A stretch of 27,033 nt of DNA from Ignavibacteria bacterium UBA5771 (lineage in GTDB: Bacteria; Bacteroidota; Ignavibacteria; Kapaibacteriales; UBA2268). Below, piece by piece: positions 14,852-22,686 of this stretch. The notes beneath the pieces are model-generated. The model worked only from the letters and a program-made list of their open reading frames with translations, was not told the DNA's origin and ran no database searches. The stretch is taken from assembly GCA_002418685.1 (NCBI GenBank), contig DIEP01000107.1:2577-29609 (forward strand), in the 5' to 3' direction. A program made the translations under genes and the position numbers. Every line of letters starts with the position of its first letter. The stretch's first letter is position 1.

Positions 14852-16714
14852 TTATAACTCCTCATTATTTAATAATTTTAAAAGTGCATTTTCTACTTCA
14901 ATTGCGCTCATTGGTTTTCCTTGTATTTTATGATAACCAATCACGGGTTTTAAAAATTTTCCTTGTAATAGAAACTGCAATTGCCCCAAATTCATTTCAG
15001 GGACAAATACCCTATCGAATTTGGAAATAATTTCTTCGAGATTTGCAGGAAATGGATTAAGATAGCGCAAATGCACAAACGAGAGTTTATGTCCCAAATT
15101 GCGTAATCTATTGAATGCAACCTTAATTGCACCATAAGTGCTGCCCCAACCAATGATGAGCAAATCGCCTTCTTGCTCGCCTTCTATTTCGAGTAAAGGC
15201 AAATCTTTTGCAATATTTTCCACTTTCTGAGCGCGTAATTCAACTATCTTCTGATGATTCATAGGATCTTGACTAACTACGCCTGTCCCATCCTGTTTTT
15301 CCAATCCGCCAATCTGATTTTCGAAGCCTGGCATACCTGGAATTGCCCAGTAACGAGCAAGAGTTTCAGGATTGCGAATATAAGGCTTATAACTTTCCGG
15401 ATTTTCTGCAAATTCAGGAATACTATTTGCAAATTGTGGTTTAAAGAGTGGAAGATCTTTTAATTGAGGAACCTTCCAAGGTTCAGTTCCTTGGGCAAGA
15501 TAGCCATCAGTAAGCACAATTACGGGAGTCATATATTTTATTGCAATCTGTGCTGCTTCATAAGTAATATCAAAGCAATCGGCAGGACTTTTTGCAGCAA
15601 AAACGGGTATTGGAGATTCGCCATGCCTTCCATAAATTGCCATAAGCAAATCACCTTGCTCGGGTTTGGTAGGCATACCTGTGCTGGGACCCGCTCTTTG
15701 CACATCAATAATTACAAGAGGCAACTCCATCATAACGGCTAATCCCATTGCTTCAACTTTCAATGCAAAGCCCGGACCGCTTGTAGAGGTAGCAGCTAAA
15801 TTCCCTGCATACGAAGCGCCAATAGCACTTGTGATGCCTGCAATTTCATCTTCCGCTTGAAGCACTCGCACATTATATTGCCTATAACCCGACAAATAAT
15901 GTAAAATTTCTGTAGCAGGAGTGATTGGATATGAGCCAAGATAAAGTGGTAAACCACAATTCTTTGATGCTGCAACCAATCCTAAAGCAGTGGCTTCATT
16001 ACCCGTAATATTCCTATAAATGCCGGGAGCTAAATCAGCTTTTGGAACTTTAAAATACCTCTTAAATTGTTCGCCTTCAAGCCCATAGCGATATCCACGG
16101 TGTAATGCTCGAATATTAGATTCAAGAGAAATTGGATTTTTCCCGAATTTCTTTTTCAACCAACTGATAGTGAATTCCATTGGACGGTCAAATAGCCAAT
16201 ATGCCAACCCAAGTGCAAAAAAGTTCTTTGTTCGATCAATATGTTTAAGAGTCATATTTAGATCTTGCAACTCATCTTTCATAATTGAAGGAATATCGAT
16301 TGAGTATAATTCATATTCCGCGAGAGAACCATCCTCCAAAGGATTAGAATCATATTCAGCTAATTTCAAATCTTTATCATTGAAACCTGCACTGTTCGCA
16401 ACGATAATACTACCTTCGTTGAGATTTTTTAGATTTACTTTTAATGATGCTGCATTCATTGCAAATAAAACATCAATTTTGTCTCCTATTGTGTTCACAG
16501 TTTTCGACCCAAAGTGAACTTGATAGGCACTAACTCCGTAAAGGGTTCCTTCGGGAGCACGGATTTCCGATGGATAATCAGGAAATGTATTTACATCATT
16601 TCCCGCGGCACCCGCACTATTAGAAAATTGAGTGCCTACAATCTGCATACCGTCCCCTGAATCACCCGCGAACCTTACAGTTACATCATCAACAACTTCA
16701 AAATGCTTTTCCAT
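14852..16714 (-). CDS. korA: 2-oxoacid:ferredoxin oxidoreductase, fused gamma-alpha subunit
   Basis: A 620-residue subunit in which the gamma domain (VTVRFAGDSGDGMQIVGTQFS, about 8-190) is fused to the alpha pyrimidine-binding domain beginning near residue 240 (GSYPITPATEILHYLS). This is the usual order in two-subunit KorAB enzymes. No ferredoxin-like delta subunit is fused or adjacent, as expected for the type. The ATG at 16714 is preferred over the TTG two codons upstream. With korB it forms the acyl-CoA-producing complex of an oxidative or reductive TCA cycle. The substrate (2-oxoglutarate, pyruvate or branched-chain) cannot be fixed by motif alone; 2-oxoglutarate is most likely. A candidate -7 box lies 42 nt upstream. 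Confidence 0.92.
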   Translation of the reverse strand: MEKHFEVVDDVTVRFAGDSGDGMQIVGTQFSNSAGAAGNDVNTFPDYPSEIRAPEGTLYGVSAYQVHFGSKTVNTIGDKIDVLFAMNAASLKVNLKNLNEGSIIVANSAGFNDKDLKLAEYDSNPLEDGSLAEYELYSIDIPSIMKDELQDLNMTLKHIDRTKNFFALGLAYWLFDRPMEFTISWLKKKFGKNPISLESNIRALHRGYRYGLEGEQFKRYFKVPKADLAPGIYRNITGNEATALGLVAASKNCGLPLYLGSYPITPATEILHYLSGYRQYNVRVLQAEDEIAGITSAIGASYAGNLAATSTSGPGFALKVEAMGLAVMMELPLVIIDVQRAGPSTGMPTKPEQGDLLMAIYGRHGESPIPVFAAKSPADCFDITYEAAQIAIKYMTPVIVLTDGYLAQGTEPWKVPQLKDLPLFKPQFANSIPEFAENPESYKPYIRNPETLARYWAIPGMPGFENQIGGLEKQDGTGVVSQDPMNHQKIVELRAQKVENIAKDLPLLEIEGEQEGDLLIIGWGSTYGAIKVAFNRLRNLGHKLSFVHLRYLNPFPANLEEIISKFDRVFVPEMNLGQLQFLLQGKFLKPVIGYHKIQGKPMSAIEVENALLKLLNNEEL

Positions 16715-17048
16715 AATCAAATAATAGATTTCAAAAAATTAATAATTTAGAATAGCAAAATTATCAATTTTTTAATTCATAATTTATAATAGTTTGTTAA
16801 ATTTTAATTTAAGACGTATTTATATTACTTTATGATAGATATTTGGTCTGATAATTAACTGATTCATAAATTATAAAGTCGGGGACTGAGTATAAAGATT
16901 CTAAATTATGAAGGATTGTTGTGTATCTTAATGCATACACTCTTATTGCAAAAGATAAAGGATTTACTTACGAATTCAATTATAGCATAGCTATCGTTAA
17001 AACTTTATAATACTATGTATAAATTCAAATATTTTTTTAAAAAAATTA
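16715..17048. other. Intergenic region between the MEMO-family gene and korA
   Basis: About 330 bases without a credible gene. It holds the candidate korA -7 box near its right-hand end for minus-strand reading (16756-16763), a small hairpin GTGTAT/ATACAC at 16921-16926 and 16935-16940, a short ATAGC/GCTAT hairpin near 16983-16995, and an AT-only palindrome at about 17030-17047 just after the MEMO stop. None is a convincing terminator. I see no RNA gene. Confidence 0.5.
16756..16763 (-). promoter_or_regulatory. Candidate -7 box (TAATTTTG) for korA
   Basis: TAATTTTG on the minus strand, 42 nt upstream of the korA ATG, matches TAnnTTTG and predicts a leader of about 35 nt. No TTTG -33 element at 17-23 bp was found. 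Confidence 0.35.
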
Positions 17049-18269
17049 CTATTTCCAAAATGCTAAACTTGCAAAAGATACCGCTGATTTTGTTGCTTCC
17101 TCATACCATTGATTATAATCAAGAAAATATCCTGTTCCCACTTGGACAGCAGCTAACAAGGAATATATTGGTGATACTCCGCAGACTTTCCAAGCATCTT
17201 TTGTAGAAATAATATTATCGAAAAATGCTTTTTTATCCATCGCTTCGATCGCCTGAATTAGCTTGAAATCTTCTTGTTTGCATTCGTCGAGTTTCTCATT
17301 TGCATTGAATTCGTCGCCAAATTTTATACCAATATGAGAGAAATCAACACTTGCAATAAAAACGGGTTTTCTATTTAGTTTTTGCAGAGATTCGGTTAGC
17401 CCTTTTATAAATGTGCTAATTTTAGGATCTGAGATAGGATCGACATTCTCATAAACGAACTTTTGGAAAGGTCCCACAAGGATTGGTATTATTTTGATTT
17501 TTCTATTCTTAAAGAAATAACTTGAAAGCACTGCCTGATATTCGATTGTATGCTCAAAGCGATGGGCTTGGTCATCGAATGAAAATGTATTGCCATAATT
17601 TTGAACAAGATAATCAATAACTTCATTATCGTTTTCCATTACACCAAAAGGTGTCCTGTATGGCTTTTGGGTCAGCATAAAATAATCTGAAAAAACATAA
17701 TGCGAAGTTCCAAATATCACTATTGTATCGAAATCCTTATCAGCAATAGCATCGTAACCCGCAGCATAAATCGGATGAGAGTATTCGATAAGTGATAAAT
17801 CAATGTGTGGAACGATGATTGCATCTGCATCTTTACGCGAATTATTTATTCGTTTGGAATTGGATAAGTGCTGCATAAATTCCTGAAATTCTTGCAAATC
17901 TTCAGGATACGAGCGCCCCACTGTCAATAATGGACGCGCGGGAATTTGCTGGTAAGTTGCTATATCTTCATTTAATTTTTCAAAATATAATGGGCTTTCC
18001 AAAAAATAATATTCATCAAGCACCTTGAGATTTTCAAGAATAGGTGAAATATCTATTTCTGCACCTTCACGGAAGAACATCGCGCGCAATTCATCTTCAC
18101 TTATGCCTTCTTCGAGAAGTTCTAAAAGCAGAAAAAATTCAGTTGAGACCATTATTGGAGATTGAGCAAAACCTCTTTTATCATAAAGCACTATTCCTTT
18201 TGTGCCGTCTTCTTCAATAATTTGCACATCTATATCACTTCTTAATTTTGGGATTTTACCGTCATACAT
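17049..18269 (-). CDS. MEMO-family (AmmeMemoRadiSam system protein B-like) protein with N-terminal extension
   Basis: A 406-residue protein; simple MEMO proteins have about 270-300. Residues from about 110 (ARPLLTVGRSYPED, the counterpart of the family's RPxxVAGxFYP) to the end are the MEMO domain. Metal-ligand counterparts of human MEMO1 are seen: His155 in IVPHIDL, His in GTSHYVFS, and Cys in WKVCGVSPIYSLL. The first 110 residues (PKLRSDIDVQII..., GISEDELRAMFF..., ILENLKVLDEYYFL) look like two beta strands followed by a winged-helix, similar in layout to PqqD/RRE domains. Such extended forms exist in other phyla as far as I recall. Neither the AMMECR1 nor the radical-SAM partner gene is nearby. 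The molecular function of the family is not settled, and no activity is assigned. Confidence 0.8.
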   Translation of the reverse strand: MYDGKIPKLRSDIDVQIIEEDGTKGIVLYDKRGFAQSPIMVSTEFFLLLELLEEGISEDELRAMFFREGAEIDISPILENLKVLDEYYFLESPLYFEKLNEDIATYQQIPARPLLTVGRSYPEDLQEFQEFMQHLSNSKRINNSRKDADAIIVPHIDLSLIEYSHPIYAAGYDAIADKDFDTIVIFGTSHYVFSDYFMLTQKPYRTPFGVMENDNEVIDYLVQNYGNTFSFDDQAHRFEHTIEYQAVLSSYFFKNRKIKIIPILVGPFQKFVYENVDPISDPKISTFIKGLTESLQKLNRKPVFIASVDFSHIGIKFGDEFNANEKLDECKQEDFKLIQAIEAMDKKAFFDNIISTKDAWKVCGVSPIYSLLAAVQVGTGYFLDYNQWYEEATKSAVSFASLAFWK

Positions 18270-18343
18270 AATATAAGAGCTGCTATATTTATATATAAAT
18301 TATATTAATTATTCATTTTAAAAACAGAAATATTTTTTCAATA

Positions 18344-18787
18344 TTACAGACCGCTACTACCAAAGCCTGCGGTTCCACGGGCTGTATCTTCTAATTTAGT
18401 GACTTCCACAAATGAGACTTGCTCGTATTTTGCAAATACAAGTTGGGCAATTCTATCCCCACGCTTAATTGTGAAAGGCTCTTTGCCAAAATTTGATAGG
18501 ATGATTCTAATTTCTCCTCGATAGTCACTATCAATTGTTCCAGGGGCATTGAGAGCGAATATACCATAATTTATCGCAAGACCGCTCCGTGTTCGCACTT
18601 GACATTCATAGCCTGGTTCAAGTTCAATCGCGATATTAGTTGGGACAAGTGCGGTTGACAGCGGTTCGATTGTCATCTGCTCATCAATAGCGGCGAAAAC
18701 ATCCATCCCTGCTGCACCGACAGTAATATACCGCGGCAATGGTATATCTTTATATTTTTGATCTATTCGTACAATCCTTACTAACAT
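18344..18787 (-). CDS. dut: Deoxyuridine 5'-triphosphate nucleotidohydrolase
   Basis: A 147-residue trimeric-type dUTPase with all five motifs: AAGMDVFA (25-32), VRTRSGLA (64-71), GTIDSDYRGEIRIIL (83-97) holding the catalytic Asp86, DRIAQLVFAK (111-120) and the C-terminal RGTAGFGSSG (137-146). It hydrolyses dUTP to dUMP and diphosphate, keeping uracil out of DNA and supplying dUMP for thymidylate. Length is standard. It lies 12 nt after the phosphatase gene and 74 nt before the MEMO-family gene; the location looks like simple operon packing, not functional linkage. Confidence 0.96.
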   Translation of the reverse strand: MLVRIVRIDQKYKDIPLPRYITVGAAGMDVFAAIDEQMTIEPLSTALVPTNIAIELEPGYECQVRTRSGLAINYGIFALNAPGTIDSDYRGEIRIILSNFGKEPFTIKRGDRIAQLVFAKYEQVSFVEVTKLEDTARGTAGFGSSGL

Positions 18788-18799
18788 ATTCCTTTTTCC

Positions 18800-20509
18800 T
18801 TATTTTCGTTTAATGATATTCAAAGTAATATCGTCCTCAAACAGCATTGCTTCGGTGCTTGATTTTTCATTTCTTACAAATTTCGAGAGATTATTCAATA
18901 AATTATCAGCAATTTCTTTAGAAGACGAATTACGGGTGTTAATAAGATTTTCAATGAGTTGATTTTTCCCAAATTCCTGCATTTGCGGGTTTAAGGCTTC
19001 CACAATACCATCAGTAAAAATAGCTAGAGTATCACCACTCTTGAAATATTTCTCCCCAATCTCAATTTCAGGTATTTCTTGCTGAATTCCCAATGGCAAA
19101 CATCCTTTATCTAATTCAGTAAATTCATTTTGAGAAAGAAAAATCGGAGGATTATGCCCTGCATTTATATATGAAAATGATGAGTCCTCACAATTGAGTT
19201 TGCCAATGAAAAATGTTATAAACTTGTCGGGTGCTGTATTTTGATAAAGTAATCTATTTATATAACGTAGCAACTCATCGATTGGCATATTAAGCAACGA
19301 AAAACTGTGTATTGCTGCTTGCAAATTCGCCATAAGTAATGATGCTCCAATTCCTTTCCCCGAAACATCTGCAACTATTATAAATATATCCCTTTCATTA
19401 AGTTCGATAAAATCGAAATAATCACCACCAACCATTTTTGAGGGTTTTGTAATTCCATAGAATTCCCAATTTTGCTTGTCAGGAAAAGATTTCGGCAAAA
19501 ATTGTTCTTGAATTTCTTTTGCTAAATATAAATCTCTTTCAATTTCCAGTTTCTTAATCTCCTCTTGCATCAATCTATGATTTTCCAATGCAATAATGAA
19601 CGTGTTAGATAACATCTCGGAAAATAGCAAATCCTCCGCTGTATATTCTGTACCGCTCATTTTCTCACCCAATAATAAAAATCCTTTCAAATCTGACTGA
19701 TAAAACATTGGAATAACATAATTTACAAATTTGTATTTCTCTTTTATTTGCATTGAAAATTCGCCAAAATTATTCTCCGAAATTTCTTGAATATATTCTT
19801 TCGGGAAATTAAAATTGAATTTATTCTGAATAAGTGCAAAAATGTTATTTGATTTTTTTAAAAAAATTGCATAGCGATTAAGTTGCAATTGGCCCATCAA
19901 ATGAAATGCGAAAGTTTTGAGTATCATTTCCTCTGACCTTAATGAAAGGAAATCATTGCTGACATTTAGCAAATTTTGAAAGAGTAAATTTCTTTTTTCT
20001 ATTTCGCGCAACTGATTTTCAATATTCTGAAAATTTAACGCATTTGAAAGAGCAATGGAAGTGATTTGAGCGACAATTCGAGCATAATACTTTTCTTCAT
20101 CTGATAATCCAACACCAATATCTTGCATTTTTTTCCCAAGCAAGATGATTGCAAGGTTTTGCTCAAGATTTTTCAAAGGAATAATATAATGATAATTATT
20201 TTCAATTATTGAATTTAATTCATCAAAGCATGAATTGTCATTATCAATCTCAATTATATCGCAAGATTGATTAGAATTAAAATACGAAAATAGATGATCT
20301 GTATATTTTAATGAAAGGCTGGTCTTGATTGGAATACTCTCGATAGCTTCATTCGGGAAAAGATATGACTGAGCACTTGTGATTTTCAATTTCCCCATCA
20401 AACTTAGCATAGCTGATTTGAGAATTGAATTTAAATCGAACGACTCATTCAGATTCGCGCTCAGATTTAGTATTGAATCAAGATTGATAATCGATTGATT
20501 GTCATTCAT
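18800..20509 (-). CDS. GAF-domain SpoIIE-type (PP2C) serine/threonine phosphatase
   Basis: A 569-residue cytosolic signalling protein. Two GAF-like regions (about 15-170 and 180-320) precede a coiled-coil stretch (EEIKKLEIERDLYLAKEIQEQFLP). The C-terminal SpoIIE/PP2C domain runs from about 330. Metal-binding and catalytic segments are VGGDYFDF, VADVSGKGIGASLLMA, NAGHNPP and FTDGIVEAL, all with their acidic residues, so the phosphatase should be active. RsbU/SpoIIE-type enzymes usually dephosphorylate anti-anti-sigma factors in partner-switching pathways. No STAS-domain or anti-sigma kinase gene is in the window. The GAF ligand is unknown. It starts 8 nt after a beta-propeller lipoprotein gene and is followed by dut after 12 nt. 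Confidence 0.9.
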   Translation of the reverse strand: MNDNQSIINLDSILNLSANLNESFDLNSILKSAMLSLMGKLKITSAQSYLFPNEAIESIPIKTSLSLKYTDHLFSYFNSNQSCDIIEIDNDNSCFDELNSIIENNYHYIIPLKNLEQNLAIILLGKKMQDIGVGLSDEEKYYARIVAQITSIALSNALNFQNIENQLREIEKRNLLFQNLLNVSNDFLSLRSEEMILKTFAFHLMGQLQLNRYAIFLKKSNNIFALIQNKFNFNFPKEYIQEISENNFGEFSMQIKEKYKFVNYVIPMFYQSDLKGFLLLGEKMSGTEYTAEDLLFSEMLSNTFIIALENHRLMQEEIKKLEIERDLYLAKEIQEQFLPKSFPDKQNWEFYGITKPSKMVGGDYFDFIELNERDIFIIVADVSGKGIGASLLMANLQAAIHSFSLLNMPIDELLRYINRLLYQNTAPDKFITFFIGKLNCEDSSFSYINAGHNPPIFLSQNEFTELDKGCLPLGIQQEIPEIEIGEKYFKSGDTLAIFTDGIVEALNPQMQEFGKNQLIENLINTRNSSSKEIADNLLNNLSKFVRNEKSSTEAMLFEDDITLNIIKRK

Positions 20510-20517
20510 TGCAATAT

Positions 20518-21564
20518 TTAGAACGAAACGAAAGATGTAATATTCAGTTGAGATTGAGATTTATCCTCAATTCCTCCCGAAATAGGATTAAGTTTTTCTA
20601 CAAATGTCCCGAAATCTGTTTTTTCAATCGCAAAAAGATCATTGGCAAGATAATTCTGTGAAAAGCTAATAATAATTGCATCATAAGCGTGAATAGCAAA
20701 AGTAATATCACGTGCATCCATTTTTATTAACATGCTATCCAGAGCTACAAATGCCCAATCGTTGTTTGTGATAGCAAGTTCCTTTGGATATTTTCCTGTA
20801 ATATCATAACCGGGAATGGAAATTGCATTCGTTGCAATTATACTATTTGTTGAAATATCAATATTTGTAGCAGAGGGTGCAGAAATAGTTCCAATAGGAT
20901 CACCTGCAATTTTGCCACCTCCCGCAGATAGGACAATCAAATTTTTTGCAGAATTAGCAAATGCAAAAATATAAGGTCTATTAGTAACTGTAATTGAATT
21001 CGCAATAGCATGTGTTCGGCTATCTACAATTGCAATTTGATCTTGCAATGGTAATGCTATATATATCTGATTTCCAAGTGCGAGAATATCAGTTGCAAAA
21101 TTCGGCAAATCGATTTCTCTTGCAGTTTTAAAATAATAAATATCAAGAACTATTAATTTATTATAATTTTCGCAAATTAAATAAGCATCAGTTGCGTTAG
21201 CAAAAGCAAGTTTTACAGGTCTTAGTCCATTGCTGGAAAAATCAAATTGATTGACAAATTTCCGAGTATTTTTATTAAAAACAACAATCTTATTTTCGTC
21301 AGGAACAAATGCAAATATGTAATTCAAATAGGATTGCATACGAACTATAGGGGAATTAGCAATATACTTAGCATTTGCCTGATAATATAAATCATTTTCT
21401 TCTGAGATAGGATTCTTTAAATCAGAGCTTAAAACATGAGAATTTGCTCCATCATAAGTCGAGATAAGCAAACTTTGATTTGAGTTTGATTCATCAATCA
21501 AATTTTCACTTGAACATGCTGCAAACATAACAGCCATCACTACAAATAAAATCTTTTTGATCAT
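20518..21564 (-). CDS. Lipoprotein with YVTN/NHL-like beta-propeller repeats, function unknown
   Basis: A 348-residue protein. I use the ATG at 21564, which gives a typical lipoprotein signal MIKKILFVVMAVMFAAC-SSEN. The longer reading starts from TTG at 21624 and spoils it. The mature part has repeating hydrophobic strands separated by turns of the type KIVVFNKNTRK, KLIVLDIYYFK, QIAIVDSRTHA, TNIDISTN and LIKMDARD. They recur about every 40-45 residues, as in surface beta-propellers of the YVTN type. No catalytic motif is seen. It is probably anchored in the outer or inner membrane. It ends 8 nt before the SpoIIE-type phosphatase gene, so the two are very likely co-translated and may share a pathway. 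Confidence 0.75.
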   Translation of the reverse strand: MIKKILFVVMAVMFAACSSENLIDESNSNQSLLISTYDGANSHVLSSDLKNPISEENDLYYQANAKYIANSPIVRMQSYLNYIFAFVPDENKIVVFNKNTRKFVNQFDFSSNGLRPVKLAFANATDAYLICENYNKLIVLDIYYFKTAREIDLPNFATDILALGNQIYIALPLQDQIAIVDSRTHAIANSITVTNRPYIFAFANSAKNLIVLSAGGGKIAGDPIGTISAPSATNIDISTNSIIATNAISIPGYDITGKYPKELAITNNDWAFVALDSMLIKMDARDITFAIHAYDAIIISFSQNYLANDLFAIEKTDFGTFVEKLNPISGGIEDKSQSQLNITSFVSF

Positions 21565-21636
21565 TTTTAATTTTGCCGAGATTAATAATATAAAATTATG
21601 AAAAGTTTTTATAAAAACAAGCAAGAAAGTTAAATT

Positions 21637-22524
21637 TTATTTTAAAAATAGTATTCCGATGCCAAAAACTGCTATAATCGCTCCAACAATTGGTCGCCAA
21701 CTTAGTTTTTCACCAAAATAAAAATGAGAAATAGGAAGCATCAGAATTGGTGTGATTGCCATTATTGTTGAAGCAATCCCGACCTTAGCATAAGCTATCG
21801 CAACCATACTCAAAGTAATACCAAAATACGGACCAAGTATTGAACCCATTATTGGATTGATAAGTCCCTTCATATTTGCTTTGTATGGCTTTAATCCAAA
21901 TTTATAACGCTTTGTAATATAACCAATTGGGACAAGCAAAATAAAAGCAGACACTATCCTCACCGCACTTGCGACAAGTGGATTGACTTCCGACTGGTTA
22001 AGTGCCTTTTTTGCTAATATCAATCCCACTGCTTGCCCTATCATACCGAGCATTGCCCAAAAGACACCCATTTTGTTTTTTATTTTTATTTTATTTGAAT
22101 TCTCGTCGTGCTCAAGTATTACGAGAAATACACCCGCAGTTGTAATTGCAATACCAAGCACTCCCATTAATCCTAACGATTCTTCAAGAAAAAAATATGC
22201 TAAAACAGCCGCTAAAGGAGGAGCAAATGACATAATTAGTTGAGCAACTCGCGGACCAATTTCATCAAAAGCTTTGAATAGAAAAGTATCACCAAGCACA
22301 ATTCCCGCAATAGCACTCAGAACCAGAAATATTATTTGACTTAATGATAATGCAGGGACAATTCCTGCAATTAATAATGTCAGACAAATTAATATTGCCG
22401 AAAAAAACAGTCTGTCAATATTAATCTGCATTACACCATGACTGGCAACACCTCGAGTGAAATAAATCGTGGAAAAAGACCAAAACATTGCCGCCGCCAA
22501 AGCAGAGAACTCACCTATGAGCAT
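21637..22524 (-). CDS. EamA-family (DMT superfamily) transporter
   Basis: A 295-residue integral membrane protein with about ten hydrophobic segments arranged as two EamA repeats (roughly 5-140 and 155-290). Repeat hallmarks include ALAAAMFWSFSTIYF near the start of the first and GVFWAMLGMIGQAVGLILAKKAL at the start of the second. Substrate cannot be predicted; family members export amino acids, metabolites or nucleotide sugars. The ATG at 22524 is chosen. The TTG at 22551 lies inside a TAATTTTG box that is probably the promoter. It is divergent from glyS and followed 72 nt later by the beta-propeller lipoprotein gene. Confidence 0.88.
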   Translation of the reverse strand: MLIGEFSALAAAMFWSFSTIYFTRGVASHGVMQINIDRLFFSAILICLTLLIAGIVPALSLSQIIFLVLSAIAGIVLGDTFLFKAFDEIGPRVAQLIMSFAPPLAAVLAYFFLEESLGLMGVLGIAITTAGVFLVILEHDENSNKIKIKNKMGVFWAMLGMIGQAVGLILAKKALNQSEVNPLVASAVRIVSAFILLVPIGYITKRYKFGLKPYKANMKGLINPIMGSILGPYFGITLSMVAIAYAKVGIASTIMAITPILMLPISHFYFGEKLSWRPIVGAIIAVFGIGILFLK

Positions 22525-22548
22525 AGATTTTGCTTTATTGAAAAAATT

Positions 22549-22556
22549 CAAAATTA
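22549..22556 (-). promoter_or_regulatory. Candidate -7 box (TAATTTTG) for the EamA transporter gene
   Basis: TAATTTTG on the minus strand, 25 nt upstream of the ATG at 22524. It matches TAnnTTTG and argues against the TTG start at 22551. No -33 TTTG is found at suitable spacing. Confidence 0.35.
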
Positions 22557-22642
22557 TGAATAAATTGCGGACTTTTTATTTGCGGTTCTTTTAGTAGATA
22601 GTGAAATAGAATTACGCTATAAATTCAAATGAATTTTGAGAA

Positions 22643-22672
22643 TTTGTTAATTTTGAACTTTTTATACTTTTG
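22643..22672 (+). promoter_or_regulatory. Candidate promoter(s) for glyS
   Basis: Two overlapping possibilities. TTTG at 22643-22646, then an 18-bp spacer, then TACTTTTG at 22665-22672 fits both consensus boxes, but leaves a leader of fewer than 10 nt. TAATTTTG at 22648-22655 would give about 25 nt but has no -33 match. I cannot decide between them. Confidence 0.4.
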
Positions 22673-22686
22673 AATTTCTTAAAATT

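Noticed and set aside
14848..14865. Upstream ATG for korB, overlapping korA
   Set aside because: No ribosome binding site precedes it, whereas GAGGAG precedes the ATG at 14847.
16715..16720. TTG start two codons upstream of the korA ATG
   Set aside because: It adds only two residues; the ATG at 16714 is the simpler start and gives a normal N-terminus.
16895..16991. Short plus-strand ORF remnant in the korA-MEMO gap
   Set aside because: Very short, with no ribosome binding site, no motif and no compositional signal.
21565..21624. Longer start (TTG) for the beta-propeller lipoprotein
   Set aside because: The ATG at 21564 gives a textbook lipoprotein signal peptide; the extension would bury it.
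22525..22551. Longer start (TTG) for the EamA transporter
   Set aside because: The TTG overlaps a TAATTTTG promoter box, and the first EamA helix begins just after the ATG at 22524.
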